Shown piece by piece: positions 1-5,055 of a stretch of 5,055 nt of DNA. Both the position numbers and the translations under genes were made by a program. The DNA is from RGIG8767 sp045531685 (GTDB lineage Bacteria > Bacillota > Clostridia > Lachnospirales > Lachnospiraceae). The notes below the pieces were generated by a model, which saw nothing but the letters and a program-made list of their open reading frames with translations, was not told the DNA's origin and made no database searches. The stretch is from assembly GCA_045531685.1 (NCBI GenBank), contig JAZSEL010000143.1:1-5055 (forward strand), read 5' to 3'. The first letter of the stretch is position 1; the number at the start of each line of letters is the position of its first letter.

Positions 1-1
1 T

Positions 2-382
2 GACACCATGAAGCGTAAGCAGTTTGTCAAGGGTATCAGCCAGATTGCACAGGAGGGTGCAATTCAGATATTCCAGGAATTCAACACAGGTATGGAAGAG
101 ATTATTGTGGGTGTTGTAGGTGTCCTTCAGTTTGATGTATTGAAGTACCGGTTAGAGAATGAATATAATGTAGAAATCCGGTTAGAACCGCTTCCGTATG
201 AGCATATCCGTTGGATAACCAGTAAGGATGTGGATTTGGACAAGCTCTCCGGAACTTCGGATATGAAGAAGGTTAAGGACTTAAAGGGTAACCCATTACT
301 TCTTTTCATTAATGCATGGAGCGTGGGTATGACCTTAGACCGTAATAAAGGACTGGAACTTTCAGAATTCGGTAATCAATAA
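2..382 (+). CDS. prfC: Peptide chain release factor 3, C-terminal part (5' end outside window)
   Basis: This frame is open from the left edge (first full codon at base 2) and ends at TAA 380-382, giving 126 residues. RF3 is a cytoplasmic translational GTPase that recycles RF1/RF2 from the ribosome after peptide release. The visible part matches the RF3 C-terminal domain: an early KRKQFVKGISQIAQEGAIQ stretch, then GVVGVLQFDVLKYRLENEY, then a run ending in LFINAWSVGM. The GVVGxLQFDVxxxRLxxEY signature separates RF3 from EF-G and other translational GTPases. The GTPase domain and its G motifs lie upstream and cannot be checked. The ATG at base 8 is internal, not a start, because similarity runs through it to the window edge. 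No hairpin plus T-run terminator follows the stop. Recognition is by remembered family motifs, not by a search. Confidence 0.93.
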   Translation, partial: DTMKRKQFVKGISQIAQEGAIQIFQEFNTGMEEIIVGVVGVLQFDVLKYRLENEYNVEIRLEPLPYEHIRWITSKDVDLDKLSGTSDMKKVKDLKGNPLLLFINAWSVGMTLDRNKGLELSEFGNQ

Positions 383-385
383 ATA

Positions 386-391
386 TATAAT
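386..391 (+). promoter_or_regulatory. Possible -10 box (TATAAT) upstream of the lipoprotein gene
   Basis: A perfect TATAAT lies 4 bases after the prfC stop codon and 39 bases before the lipoprotein start codon, a suitable place for a promoter. The partner is poor: the best -35-like match is TTCAGA at 361-366 (4 of 6 consensus bases) with a long 19-base spacer, and there is no TG extension. The surrounding DNA is AT-rich, so the hexamer may be there by chance. The alternative is readthrough from prfC. Confidence 0.25.
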
Positions 392-430
392 AAATGTAGA
401 TAGATAACTGCCGGTAGGGAGGACAAGCTT

Positions 431-1696
431 ATGAAAAAAGCGGTTATGTTACTGGGAATGGTAACGCTGATAGCAGGTTGTATTTATCTAAAGAACGCGG
501 ATATGGATACGGTACTTTTGGAAGAACAGGTAATGCCAAGGGTGTTATCCGTAGAAGAATATCCGATTGAAAGTACGGAAGAGGTTACCAAATTACAAGA
601 GGAAGTAACAAAGGAAACCGATGCTCTTTTAAAGCAGGTACAGGAAGAGGCAGAAACGGAGAATGTACAAAGAGAAGAAACCTCCGGTGTACATGCAGGC
701 GGATATGCGTTTTCTAAGTTGACAATAGAGGAGCAGAAGGTATATGTCCAGTTATTGGATTCCCTTTTGAATTATGAAAAAGAAACAACCCTTTCCACAA
801 CGGACGCAGCTGTGATTGATAAAGCATTTTCCTGCGTTATGTTGGACCATCCGGAGATATTTTATATTGACGGATACAAATATACCGAGTATACCTCCGG
901 TGGCAATGTGGAGAAGATTGTTTTTTCCGGTAATTATTTATATGAAGAGTCAGAAAAGGAACGCCGTTTGCAATTGATTGAAGCAGCTGCGGATACGATA
1001 CTATGCGGTGTGCCGGATACAGAGGACGAATACGAAAAAGTTAAATATCTGTATGATACCATTATTAATCAGACAGAATACCGGTTGTCTTCCGTGGATA
1101 ACCAGAATATCTGCTCCGTTTTTTTGCATGGAGAAAGTGTATGTCAGGGGTATGCCAAGGCAATGCAGTATCTGTTGCAGCAGTTGGATATGGAAAGTGT
1201 GTTAGTGCTGGGAACCGTTACCGGAGGAGAAGGACATGCCTGGAATCTGGTTTTGATTCATGACAAATGGTATCATTTGGATGCTACCTGGGGAGACGCT
1301 TTTTATTTGTTCGGAGAGGAAGAAGCGTTGTCCGGGGAAGAAATCGGATTAATCAATTATGATTATTTATGTGTTACCACACAGCAGTTAACAAAGACAC
1401 ACCAGGTCAACATGCCCGTGGAACTGCCGGAATGCGATTCCATGACGGACAATTATTATGTCAGGGAAGGGGTTTATTTTACATCCCTGGATGAAGCAAA
1501 ACTGGGAGAGGTCTTTGGAAGGGCATTGCAGGATGGACAGCAGGTGGTTACCATCAAATGCAGTAATGCAGATGTGTATGAACAGATAAGCAGGTTGCTT
1601 CTGGATGAACAGAAGATTTTCGAGTATCTGTCAAGGGAAGGCTCTATTGCATATACGGATAATCAGGAGCAATGTTGTTTGACATTCTGGTTGTGA
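431..1696 (+). CDS. Predicted lipoprotein with transglutaminase-like domain
   Basis: 421 residues, probably exported and lipid-anchored on the outer face of the membrane. Residues 1-17 form a lipoprotein signal: two lysines, a hydrophobic core and lipobox LIAGC with C17 as lipidation site. Residues about 26-85 are a Glu/Thr-rich, low-hydrophobicity stretch, likely a flexible spacer or helix. Residues about 95-150 form an N-terminal domain often seen before such folds (LTIEEQKVY..., DHPEIFYIDGYKY). The transglutaminase-like core holds the triad C238 (SVCQGYA), H269 (GHAWNLV) and D284 (YHLDATWGD), all present, so activity is plausible. Residues about 340-421 form a separate C-terminal domain beginning DNYYVREG. 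ATG 431 is chosen because AGGGAGG at 416-422 lies 8 bases upstream. In this superfamily members may be proteases, cross-linkers or amidases, so substrate and reaction are unknown. The gene lies 48 bases after prfC, with no visible functional tie to it. Confidence 0.88.
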   Translation: MKKAVMLLGMVTLIAGCIYLKNADMDTVLLEEQVMPRVLSVEEYPIESTEEVTKLQEEVTKETDALLKQVQEEAETENVQREETSGVHAGGYAFSKLTIEEQKVYVQLLDSLLNYEKETTLSTTDAAVIDKAFSCVMLDHPEIFYIDGYKYTEYTSGGNVEKIVFSGNYLYEESEKERRLQLIEAAADTILCGVPDTEDEYEKVKYLYDTIINQTEYRLSSVDNQNICSVFLHGESVCQGYAKAMQYLLQQLDMESVLVLGTVTGGEGHAWNLVLIHDKWYHLDATWGDAFYLFGEEEALSGEEIGLINYDYLCVTTQQLTKTHQVNMPVELPECDSMTDNYYVREGVYFTSLDEAKLGEVFGRALQDGQQVVTIKCSNADVYEQISRLLLDEQKIFEYLSREGSIAYTDNQEQCCLTFWL

Positions 1697-1706
1697 ATGA
1701 TATAAT
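1679..1706 (+). promoter_or_regulatory. Strong sigma-A type promoter for the Asp23-nusB-xseAB-ispA-dxs cluster
   Basis: A consensus -35 TTGACA (1679-1684) is followed after 16 bases by a consensus -10 TATAAT (1701-1706), preceded by TGA at 1698-1700, which makes an extended -10 (TGnTATAAT). Transcription would be expected to start near 1713, leaving a leader of about 32 bases before the ATG at 1745, with its ribosome binding site at 1734-1738. The -35 box coincides with codons 417-418 (Leu-Thr) of the upstream lipoprotein gene, and the spacer contains that gene's TGA stop at 1694-1696. All twelve hexamer bases match consensus, so chance is unlikely. I see no operator-like inverted repeat around it, which fits constitutive housekeeping expression (inference). 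Confidence 0.85.
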
Positions 1707-1733
1707 ATTTAAAATGTAGTAAATGAAGAATGC

Positions 1734-1738
1734 GGAGG
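1734..1738 (+). promoter_or_regulatory. Ribosome binding site fixing the Asp23-family start
   Basis: GGAGG here lies 6 bases before the ATG at 1745, a normal distance. An in-frame ATG at 1730 overlaps the region immediately before this site and has no site of its own, so the longer 129-residue reading is rejected in favour of 124 residues. Confidence 0.85.
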
Positions 1739-1744
1739 ATTTTC

Positions 1745-2119
1745 ATGGAACGAAATACTTATGTATTACAAGGGAATGAGAATATTGGTTCTGTTCAGAT
1801 TGCAGACGATGTAATAGCAGTAATTGCCGGTCTTGCAGCAACAGAAGTTGAAGGCGTATCTGCCATGGCAGGTAATATTACAAATGATCTTATGACAAAG
1901 GTTGGAGTTAAGAATCTGACAAAAGGGGTAAAGGTTGACATTATCGGCCAGAACGTAACGGTGGATTTATCTCTGATGTTAGGTTACGGATACAATATAC
2001 CTACAACCTGTGGAAAGGTTCAGGAAAAGGTAAAGTCTACCATTGAGAATATGACAGGCTTAAACGTTACTGATGTTAATATTCGTATTGCAAGTGTAGA
2101 TATGAATAAGCAGAAATAA
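1745..2119 (+). CDS. Asp23/Gls24 family protein (YqhY-like)
   Basis: 124 residues, the usual length for this family (Pfam Asp23, formerly DUF322). Visible family features are an N-terminal beta segment (NIGSVQIADDVIAVIAGLAATEV, residues 13-35), the VEGVSAMAG motif (35-43), an alternating beta stretch with KGVKVDIIGQNVTVDLSLML (60-79), GYGYNIP (80-86), and a C-terminal helix plus strand (KVQEKVKSTIENMTGLNV, then VNIRIASVDM). No signal peptide or membrane segment is present, so it should be cytosolic. Known relatives include Staphylococcus Asp23, a membrane-tethered envelope stress protein, and Bacillus YqhY, whose gene sits by nusB and the fatty-acid accBC genes. The YqhY-like position directly before nusB makes that the better comparison; no partner such as AmaP is encoded here. 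The gene heads the cluster behind the promoter at 1679-1706 and ends 25 bases before nusB. Its molecular role is not established. Confidence 0.92.
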   Translation: MERNTYVLQGNENIGSVQIADDVIAVIAGLAATEVEGVSAMAGNITNDLMTKVGVKNLTKGVKVDIIGQNVTVDLSLMLGYGYNIPTTCGKVQEKVKSTIENMTGLNVTDVNIRIASVDMNKQK

Positions 2120-2144
2120 AGGCTAAAGACGGGTTAGAGAACAG

Positions 2145-2546
2145 ATGAGTAGAAGAGTGTTGCGTGAACAGTTGTTTAAGCTGTTGTTCCGTATCGAGTT
2201 TAACAATATAGAAGAAATGAAGGAGCAGTGTGCGTTCTTCTTTGATGACATTGATAATCCTATTGAAGAAAAGGATATGGACTTTATCCAGAAGAAATTC
2301 GATTTGATTATGGAAAAGCTCTCAGAGATTGATGCACAGATTAATGAAAAGGCAAAGGGATGGACGACGGAGCGTATGGCAAAGGTAGACCTTACCATTA
2401 TACGTCTTGGAGTGTATGAGATGTTATACGATGAGGATGTACCAACATCCGTTGCCATTAACGAAGCAGTGGAACTTGCTAAAAAATTCGGACAGGATGA
2501 ATCTTACAGCTTTGTTAACGGTGTGCTGGCAAGATTTGCCTCATAA
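2145..2546 (+). CDS. nusB: Transcription antitermination factor NusB
   Basis: 133 residues, typical for NusB, an all-helical cytosolic RNA-binding protein. With NusE (ribosomal protein S10) it binds boxA RNA to promote antitermination, notably in rRNA operons. The Arg-rich N-terminal helix (MSRRVLREQLFKLLFRIEF, residues 1-19) supplies the RNA-binding surface. The C-terminal half carries the family signature: RMAKVDLTIIRLGVYEML (77-94), DVPTSVAINEAVELAKKFG (98-116) and SYSFVNGVLARFA (120-132). The ATG at 2145 gives the family-standard N-terminus. Its Shine-Dalgarno is weak: only AGAGA at 2136-2140 and a GGG further out, in contrast to the strong sites of its neighbours. It starts 25 bases after the Asp23-family gene and ends 12 bases before the chosen xseA start. 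Identification is very secure. Confidence 0.97.
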   Translation: MSRRVLREQLFKLLFRIEFNNIEEMKEQCAFFFDDIDNPIEEKDMDFIQKKFDLIMEKLSEIDAQINEKAKGWTTERMAKVDLTIIRLGVYEMLYDEDVPTSVAINEAVELAKKFGQDESYSFVNGVLARFAS

Positions 2547-2548
2547 GT

Positions 2549-2553
2549 GGAGA
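2549..2553 (+). promoter_or_regulatory. Ribosome binding site fixing the xseA start at 2559
   Basis: GGAGA lies 5 bases before ATG 2559 and just after the nusB stop (2544-2546). An in-frame GTG at 2547 abuts the nusB stop and would add four residues (VEKR), but this site would then lie inside the gene. The extra residues are not part of the usual XseA N-terminus. Confidence 0.65.
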
Positions 2554-2558
2554 AAAGA

Positions 2559-3776
2559 ATGCAGAATGTATATTCAGTTGCTCAGGTAAATACATACATT
2601 AAGAATATGTTTTCCCAAGACTATATGCTACGCTCTATCAGTGTCAGGGGAGAAGTGAGCAACTGCAAATATCATTCGTTCGGTCATATTTATTTTACAT
2701 TAAAGGATAAGCTTGGTGTGATTTCCTGTGTTATGTTTGCGGGGAATCGTGGGGGCTTATCTTTTCCTTTAAAAGAAGGAATGCAGGTAGTGGTATCCGG
2801 TAACATTGATGTGTATGAGCGTGACGGGAAATACCAGTTATATGCAAAAAAGATTACCTTGGACGGTGTGGGGCAGCTCTACGAAAGATATGAAGCCCTG
2901 AAAAGGGAATTGGAAGAACGGGGGCTGTTTGCGCAGGAATATAAGCAGCCGATTCCGGCATACAGTAAGACATTGGGAGTGGTAACAGCAACCACCGGTG
3001 CAGCCGTAAGGGATATTATCAATATTGCAAAAAGGCGCAATCCATACGTGCAGATTATTGTGTATCCGGCCATTGTACAGGGTGAGTATGCGGTTCAGAG
3101 TATTGTAAAGGGTATCCGCGCCTTAGAGGTAATGGGCGTTGACGTGATGATTGTAGGACGGGGCGGCGGTTCCATTGAGGATTTGTGGGCATTTAATGAA
3201 GAAGCCGTAGCCCAGGCCGTGTTTGATTGTAGTGTTCCTATTATTTCCGCCGTGGGACATGAGACGGATACTACCATTATTGATTATGTGGCAGACCTTC
3301 GGGCTCCGACTCCATCGGCGGCAGCAGAGCTTGCGGTTGCGGATATTGCTTTGCTTGAGGGACAGCTTATTGAGATGCAGAATCGTTTGCATCAGTGGAT
3401 GCTTCGGATAATCGAACACAAGAAATTACTAGTATCCCGTGAAAGCATGCGTTTACGACAGGGAAGTCCGCAAAGCAAGATTCAGTCCATGCGTTTTCAT
3501 ACCATCCGTGCCCAGGAGCAGCTGCAGTATGAAATGGAACAAAAGCTGCAGGAATACCATAGGAAATTAGCAGTTTATATTGAACGGTTAAAGGGCGTTT
3601 CGCCTCTTGATAAGTTGAATCAGGGATTCTCCTATGTGGCAGATGCAAACGGAAGAACCGTGAATAATGTACATGTGGTAAAGCCGGGAGATTCCTTATG
3701 GATTCATGTTAAGAACGGCAAGATAGGAGCCACAGTCAATGAGATTATAGAAGCAGATTCTGTAAAGGAGGAATAG
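2559..3776 (+). CDS. xseA: Exodeoxyribonuclease VII large subunit
   Basis: 405 residues from ATG 2559 (409 if GTG 2547 is used). XseA is the catalytic subunit of exonuclease VII, which degrades single-stranded DNA from both ends into oligonucleotides in repair, in complex with several XseB copies. Residues about 3-100 are the OB-fold DNA-binding domain (VYSVAQVNTYIK, RGEVSN, SFGHIYFTLKD, VYERDGKYQLYA). The catalytic domain follows from about 115: TLGVVTATTGAAVRD with R151/D152, GRGGGSIEDLWAFN from G200, and SAVGHETD with H234 and D237, then ADLRAPTPSAAAELA. A charged, Gln/Glu-rich helical stretch at about 260-350 fits the coiled coil that binds XseB. The C-terminal segment (SPLDKLNQGFSYV, then PGDSLWIHVKNGKIGATV) is also typical. 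All conserved motifs are present, so it should be active. The strong xseB ribosome binding site lies in its last codons. Confidence 0.97.
   Translation: MQNVYSVAQVNTYIKNMFSQDYMLRSISVRGEVSNCKYHSFGHIYFTLKDKLGVISCVMFAGNRGGLSFPLKEGMQVVVSGNIDVYERDGKYQLYAKKITLDGVGQLYERYEALKRELEERGLFAQEYKQPIPAYSKTLGVVTATTGAAVRDIINIAKRRNPYVQIIVYPAIVQGEYAVQSIVKGIRALEVMGVDVMIVGRGGGSIEDLWAFNEEAVAQAVFDCSVPIISAVGHETDTTIIDYVADLRAPTPSAAAELAVADIALLEGQLIEMQNRLHQWMLRIIEHKKLLVSRESMRLRQGSPQSKIQSMRFHTIRAQEQLQYEMEQKLQEYHRKLAVYIERLKGVSPLDKLNQGFSYVADANGRTVNNVHVVKPGDSLWIHVKNGKIGATVNEIIEADSVKEE
3765..3771 (+). promoter_or_regulatory. Ribosome binding site of xseB inside the end of xseA
   Basis: AAGGAGG, near-perfectly complementary to the 16S rRNA 3' end, lies within the last codons of xseA and 8 bases before the xseB ATG at 3780. 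This placement should give efficient translation of the small subunit, which exonuclease VII needs in excess over the large one (inference). Confidence 0.85.
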
Positions 3777-3779
3777 AAA

Positions 3780-3998
3780 ATGGAAGAAAAAAGAGAAGAG
3801 CGTACTTTGCAGGATATGTTACAAACTCTGGATGAACAGATCAGACAGTTGGAATCGGAAGATATTTCCTTAGAGGACTCCTTTCTTGTGTATGAACAGG
3901 GAATGAAATTGATTAAAGAATGCAACGAAAAGATAGACAGAGTGGAAAAAAAGGTTCTTCAGCTGAATGCAGAAGGAACGTTGCAGGAGATGGAGTAA
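3780..3998 (+). CDS. xseB: Exodeoxyribonuclease VII small subunit
   Basis: 72 residues, the usual size for XseB, the non-catalytic partner that wraps the XseA coiled coil. The helical-hairpin signature is visible: LQDMLQTLDEQIRQLESEDI (residues 10-29), SLEDSFLVYEQGMKLIKEC (30-48), then KIDRVEKKVLQL (51-62). The conserved LE, SLE and YEQGM positions are all there. It begins 3 bases after the xseA stop, with the ribosome binding site inside xseA, so the two subunits are surely co-transcribed and probably translated in a coupled way. The N-terminus is rich in Glu and Arg. The usual acidic, variable C-terminus (EGTLQEME) ends at TAA 3996-3998. No signal or membrane segment is seen. Confidence 0.95.
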   Translation: MEEKREERTLQDMLQTLDEQIRQLESEDISLEDSFLVYEQGMKLIKECNEKIDRVEKKVLQLNAEGTLQEME

Positions 3999-4016
3999 AA
4001 GATACAAATAGCAAAC

Positions 4017-4023
4017 GGAAGGA
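4017..4023 (+). promoter_or_regulatory. Ribosome binding site fixing the ispA start at 4031
   Basis: GGAAGGA lies 7 bases before ATG 4031. The reading frame is open back to ATG 3920 inside xseB, but that extension would overlap xseB by 79 bases, lacks a comparable site and encodes a basic, low-complexity segment foreign to the family. Confidence 0.8.
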
Positions 4024-4030
4024 TAGCGTT

Positions 4031-4924
4031 ATGTTCAAGCAATTGAGAGATGAGAAAATAGCCCATATAGAAACAGTATTACAGGAATATCTTCCAAAAG
4101 AAGAAGGGTATGCGGCGAAGGTCATGGAAGCCATGAATTACAGTGTGCTTGCCGGAGGCAAAAGATTGCGTCCTATGTTGATGGAAGAGACTTATCATAT
4201 GTTTGGCGGAAAGGAAAAGGTGATTCAGCCTTTTATGGCAGCACAGGAAATGATACATACCTATTCGTTGGTGCATGATGACCTTCCTTGTATGGACAAT
4301 GATGAGTACAGAAGGGGACGTAAGACTACCCATGCTGTATATGGTGAAGGTATGGCAGTGTTAGCCGGAGATGCTTTGCTTAATTATGCCTTTGGGACAG
4401 CATGCAAAGCTTTTGAGATGACAGATTCCATGGACAGAGTGGCTAAGGCTCTCACGATATTGGCAAAAAAAGCCGGAATCTATGGTATGATTGGTGGTCA
4501 GACTGCGGATATCCAAGCGGAAGATTATCCTTCTGAAATGGTGACAAAAGACCTTCTTATGTACATTCATGAGAATAAAACAGCAGCTTTGATTCAAAGT
4601 AGCATGATGATTGGTGCTCTTTTGGCAGGTGCTGATGAAACACAGGTTAAAAATATTGAAAAAATAGGGTATAATGTTGGTATTGCATTCCAGATTCAGG
4701 ATGATATTCTGGATGTGACAGGTACCTTTGAAGAATTGGGCAAACCAATCGGCAGTGATGAAAAAAATGATAAAGTTACCTGCGTATCTCTTATGGGACT
4801 GGATAAGGCCAAGGAAGAAGTGGAGCGCTTGTCCAAGGAAGCAGTAGCTTTACTAAAGAATATGAGTTTTGAGCATACTTTCTTAGAAGAACTGATTTTA
4901 GATTTGATACACCGAAATAATTGA
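4031..4924 (+). CDS. ispA: Farnesyl diphosphate synthase (geranyltranstransferase)
   Basis: 297 residues, normal for bacterial IspA. This cytosolic trans-prenyltransferase condenses dimethylallyl/geranyl diphosphate with isopentenyl diphosphate, giving C15 farnesyl diphosphate for undecaprenyl carrier and quinone synthesis. Visible motifs: AGGKRLRP (41-48) binding diphosphate; first Asp-rich motif DDLPCMDND (83-91), with the four-residue DDxxxxD spacing of bacterial type II enzymes; RRG (94-96); GGQTAD (155-160); K183-T184; and second Asp-rich motif DDILD (224-228) for magnesium. The aromatic Y78 five residues before the first motif is the chain-length feature expected in a farnesyl rather than geranylgeranyl synthase. 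All metal-binding aspartates are present. It lies 32 bases after xseB and 13 before dxs, which supplies the same pathway. A longer-chain product cannot be excluded from sequence alone. Confidence 0.94.
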   Translation: MFKQLRDEKIAHIETVLQEYLPKEEGYAAKVMEAMNYSVLAGGKRLRPMLMEETYHMFGGKEKVIQPFMAAQEMIHTYSLVHDDLPCMDNDEYRRGRKTTHAVYGEGMAVLAGDALLNYAFGTACKAFEMTDSMDRVAKALTILAKKAGIYGMIGGQTADIQAEDYPSEMVTKDLLMYIHENKTAALIQSSMMIGALLAGADETQVKNIEKIGYNVGIAFQIQDDILDVTGTFEELGKPIGSDEKNDKVTCVSLMGLDKAKEEVERLSKEAVALLKNMSFEHTFLEELILDLIHRNN

Positions 4925-4937
4925 GAAAAGAGGATGC

Positions 4938-5055
4938 ATGAAGATGCTTCTGGAACAAATTTGCAAAGAAAATGATATTAAAAAGATAAAAAAGGAAGAC
5001 TGGAACGCATTAGCAGAAGAAATCCGTCAATTTCTGATTGAAAAAATCAGTGTAA
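4938..5055 (+). CDS. dxs: 1-deoxy-D-xylulose-5-phosphate synthase, N-terminal fragment (runs off window)
   Basis: An open frame of 39 codons plus one base reaches the window edge without a stop. Dxs is the thiamine-diphosphate enzyme that joins pyruvate and glyceraldehyde 3-phosphate in the first step of the MEP isoprenoid pathway. The visible part matches the family N-terminus: MLLEQI, NDIKKIKKEDWNALAEEIR and QFLIEKISV, which normally leads into the TGGHLASNLGVVE segment just outside the window. Position after ispA is the usual clostridial and Bacillus order. The start is either ATG 4938 (4 bases after AGAGG, 4929-4933 region) or ATG 4944, which gives the family-like MLLEQI start but a 10-base spacing; both are in frame. 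An ATG at 4934 is in another frame and closes quickly. The thiamine-binding motifs cannot be checked. Confidence 0.82.
   Translation, partial: MKMLLEQICKENDIKKIKKEDWNALAEEIRQFLIEKISV

Noticed and set aside
164..169. TATAAT inside prfC
   Set aside because: It encodes the conserved Glu-Tyr-Asn-Val stretch of RF3 and has no -35 partner at a usable distance.
978..1205. Open frame of 75 codons inside the lipoprotein gene on the same strand
   Set aside because: It lies in another frame over the transglutaminase-like core, whose catalytic motifs prove the main frame; its translation resembles no known protein.
3123..3419. Antisense open frame of 98 codons opposite xseA, with others opposite xseA, nusB, xseB and ispA
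   Set aside because: These are opposite strongly conserved genes, have no recognisable domains, and have Cys/His/Ser-rich compositions typical of antisense reading.
3920..4030. Upstream extension of ispA into xseB
   Set aside because: It would overlap xseB and lacks a good ribosome binding site; GGAAGGA at 4017-4023 marks ATG 4031, and IspA proteins start at that point.
4647..4675. Promoter-like TTAAAA, 17 bases, TATAAT inside ispA
   Set aside because: The -35 match is only partial, the site is deep within a coding region, and AT-rich Ile/Tyr/Asn codons explain the hexamer. The dxs start is over 250 bases away with no gap in the operon.
1..5055. Search for CRISPR arrays, insertion sequences, tRNAs, riboswitches or a novel defence or biosynthetic system
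   Set aside because: No direct repeats, transposase, cloverleaf-like segment or structured leader was seen, and all longer stretches are taken up by recognisable genes. Intergenic gaps are at most 48 bases, too short for a riboswitch.

Overview
The window is a moderately AT-rich stretch from a Gram-positive anaerobe, most likely a Clostridia member of the Lachnospiraceae type. I infer this from the gene order (Asp23/Gls24-family gene, nusB, xseA, xseB, ispA, dxs), strong GGAGG-type ribosome binding sites, short gene spacing and protein sequence style. No rRNA or other decisive marker is present, so the taxonomy is inference.

Layout: all seven genes lie on the + strand and coding density is very high; there is no gene-free stretch of even 100 bases. 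Bases 2-382 are the 3' end of prfC (peptide chain release factor 3). Bases 431-1696 encode a predicted secreted lipoprotein with a complete transglutaminase-like Cys-His-Asp triad (C238, H269, D284). Next comes a tight cluster: an Asp23/Gls24-family gene (1745-2119), nusB (2145-2546), xseA (2559-3776), xseB (3780-3998), ispA (4031-4924) and the 5' end of dxs (from 4938, cut by the window edge).

A near-ideal housekeeping promoter (TTGACA, 16-base spacer, TGA-TATAAT) sits at 1679-1706. It overlaps the last codons and stop of the lipoprotein gene and points into the Asp23-nusB-xseAB-ispA-dxs cluster, whose genes are 3 to 32 bases apart and show no terminator between them. This is the clearest regulatory signal here.

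Functionally the cluster is mixed housekeeping: NusB for transcription antitermination and rRNA synthesis, XseA/XseB forming exonuclease VII, and IspA plus Dxs for isoprenoid precursor synthesis (Dxs starts the MEP pathway, IspA condenses its C5 products to farnesyl diphosphate). The Asp23-family protein has no firmly established biochemical role. I found no mobile element, CRISPR array, RNA gene, repeat family or convincing intrinsic terminator. I do not see a previously undescribed system; the least characterised item is the transglutaminase-like lipoprotein.
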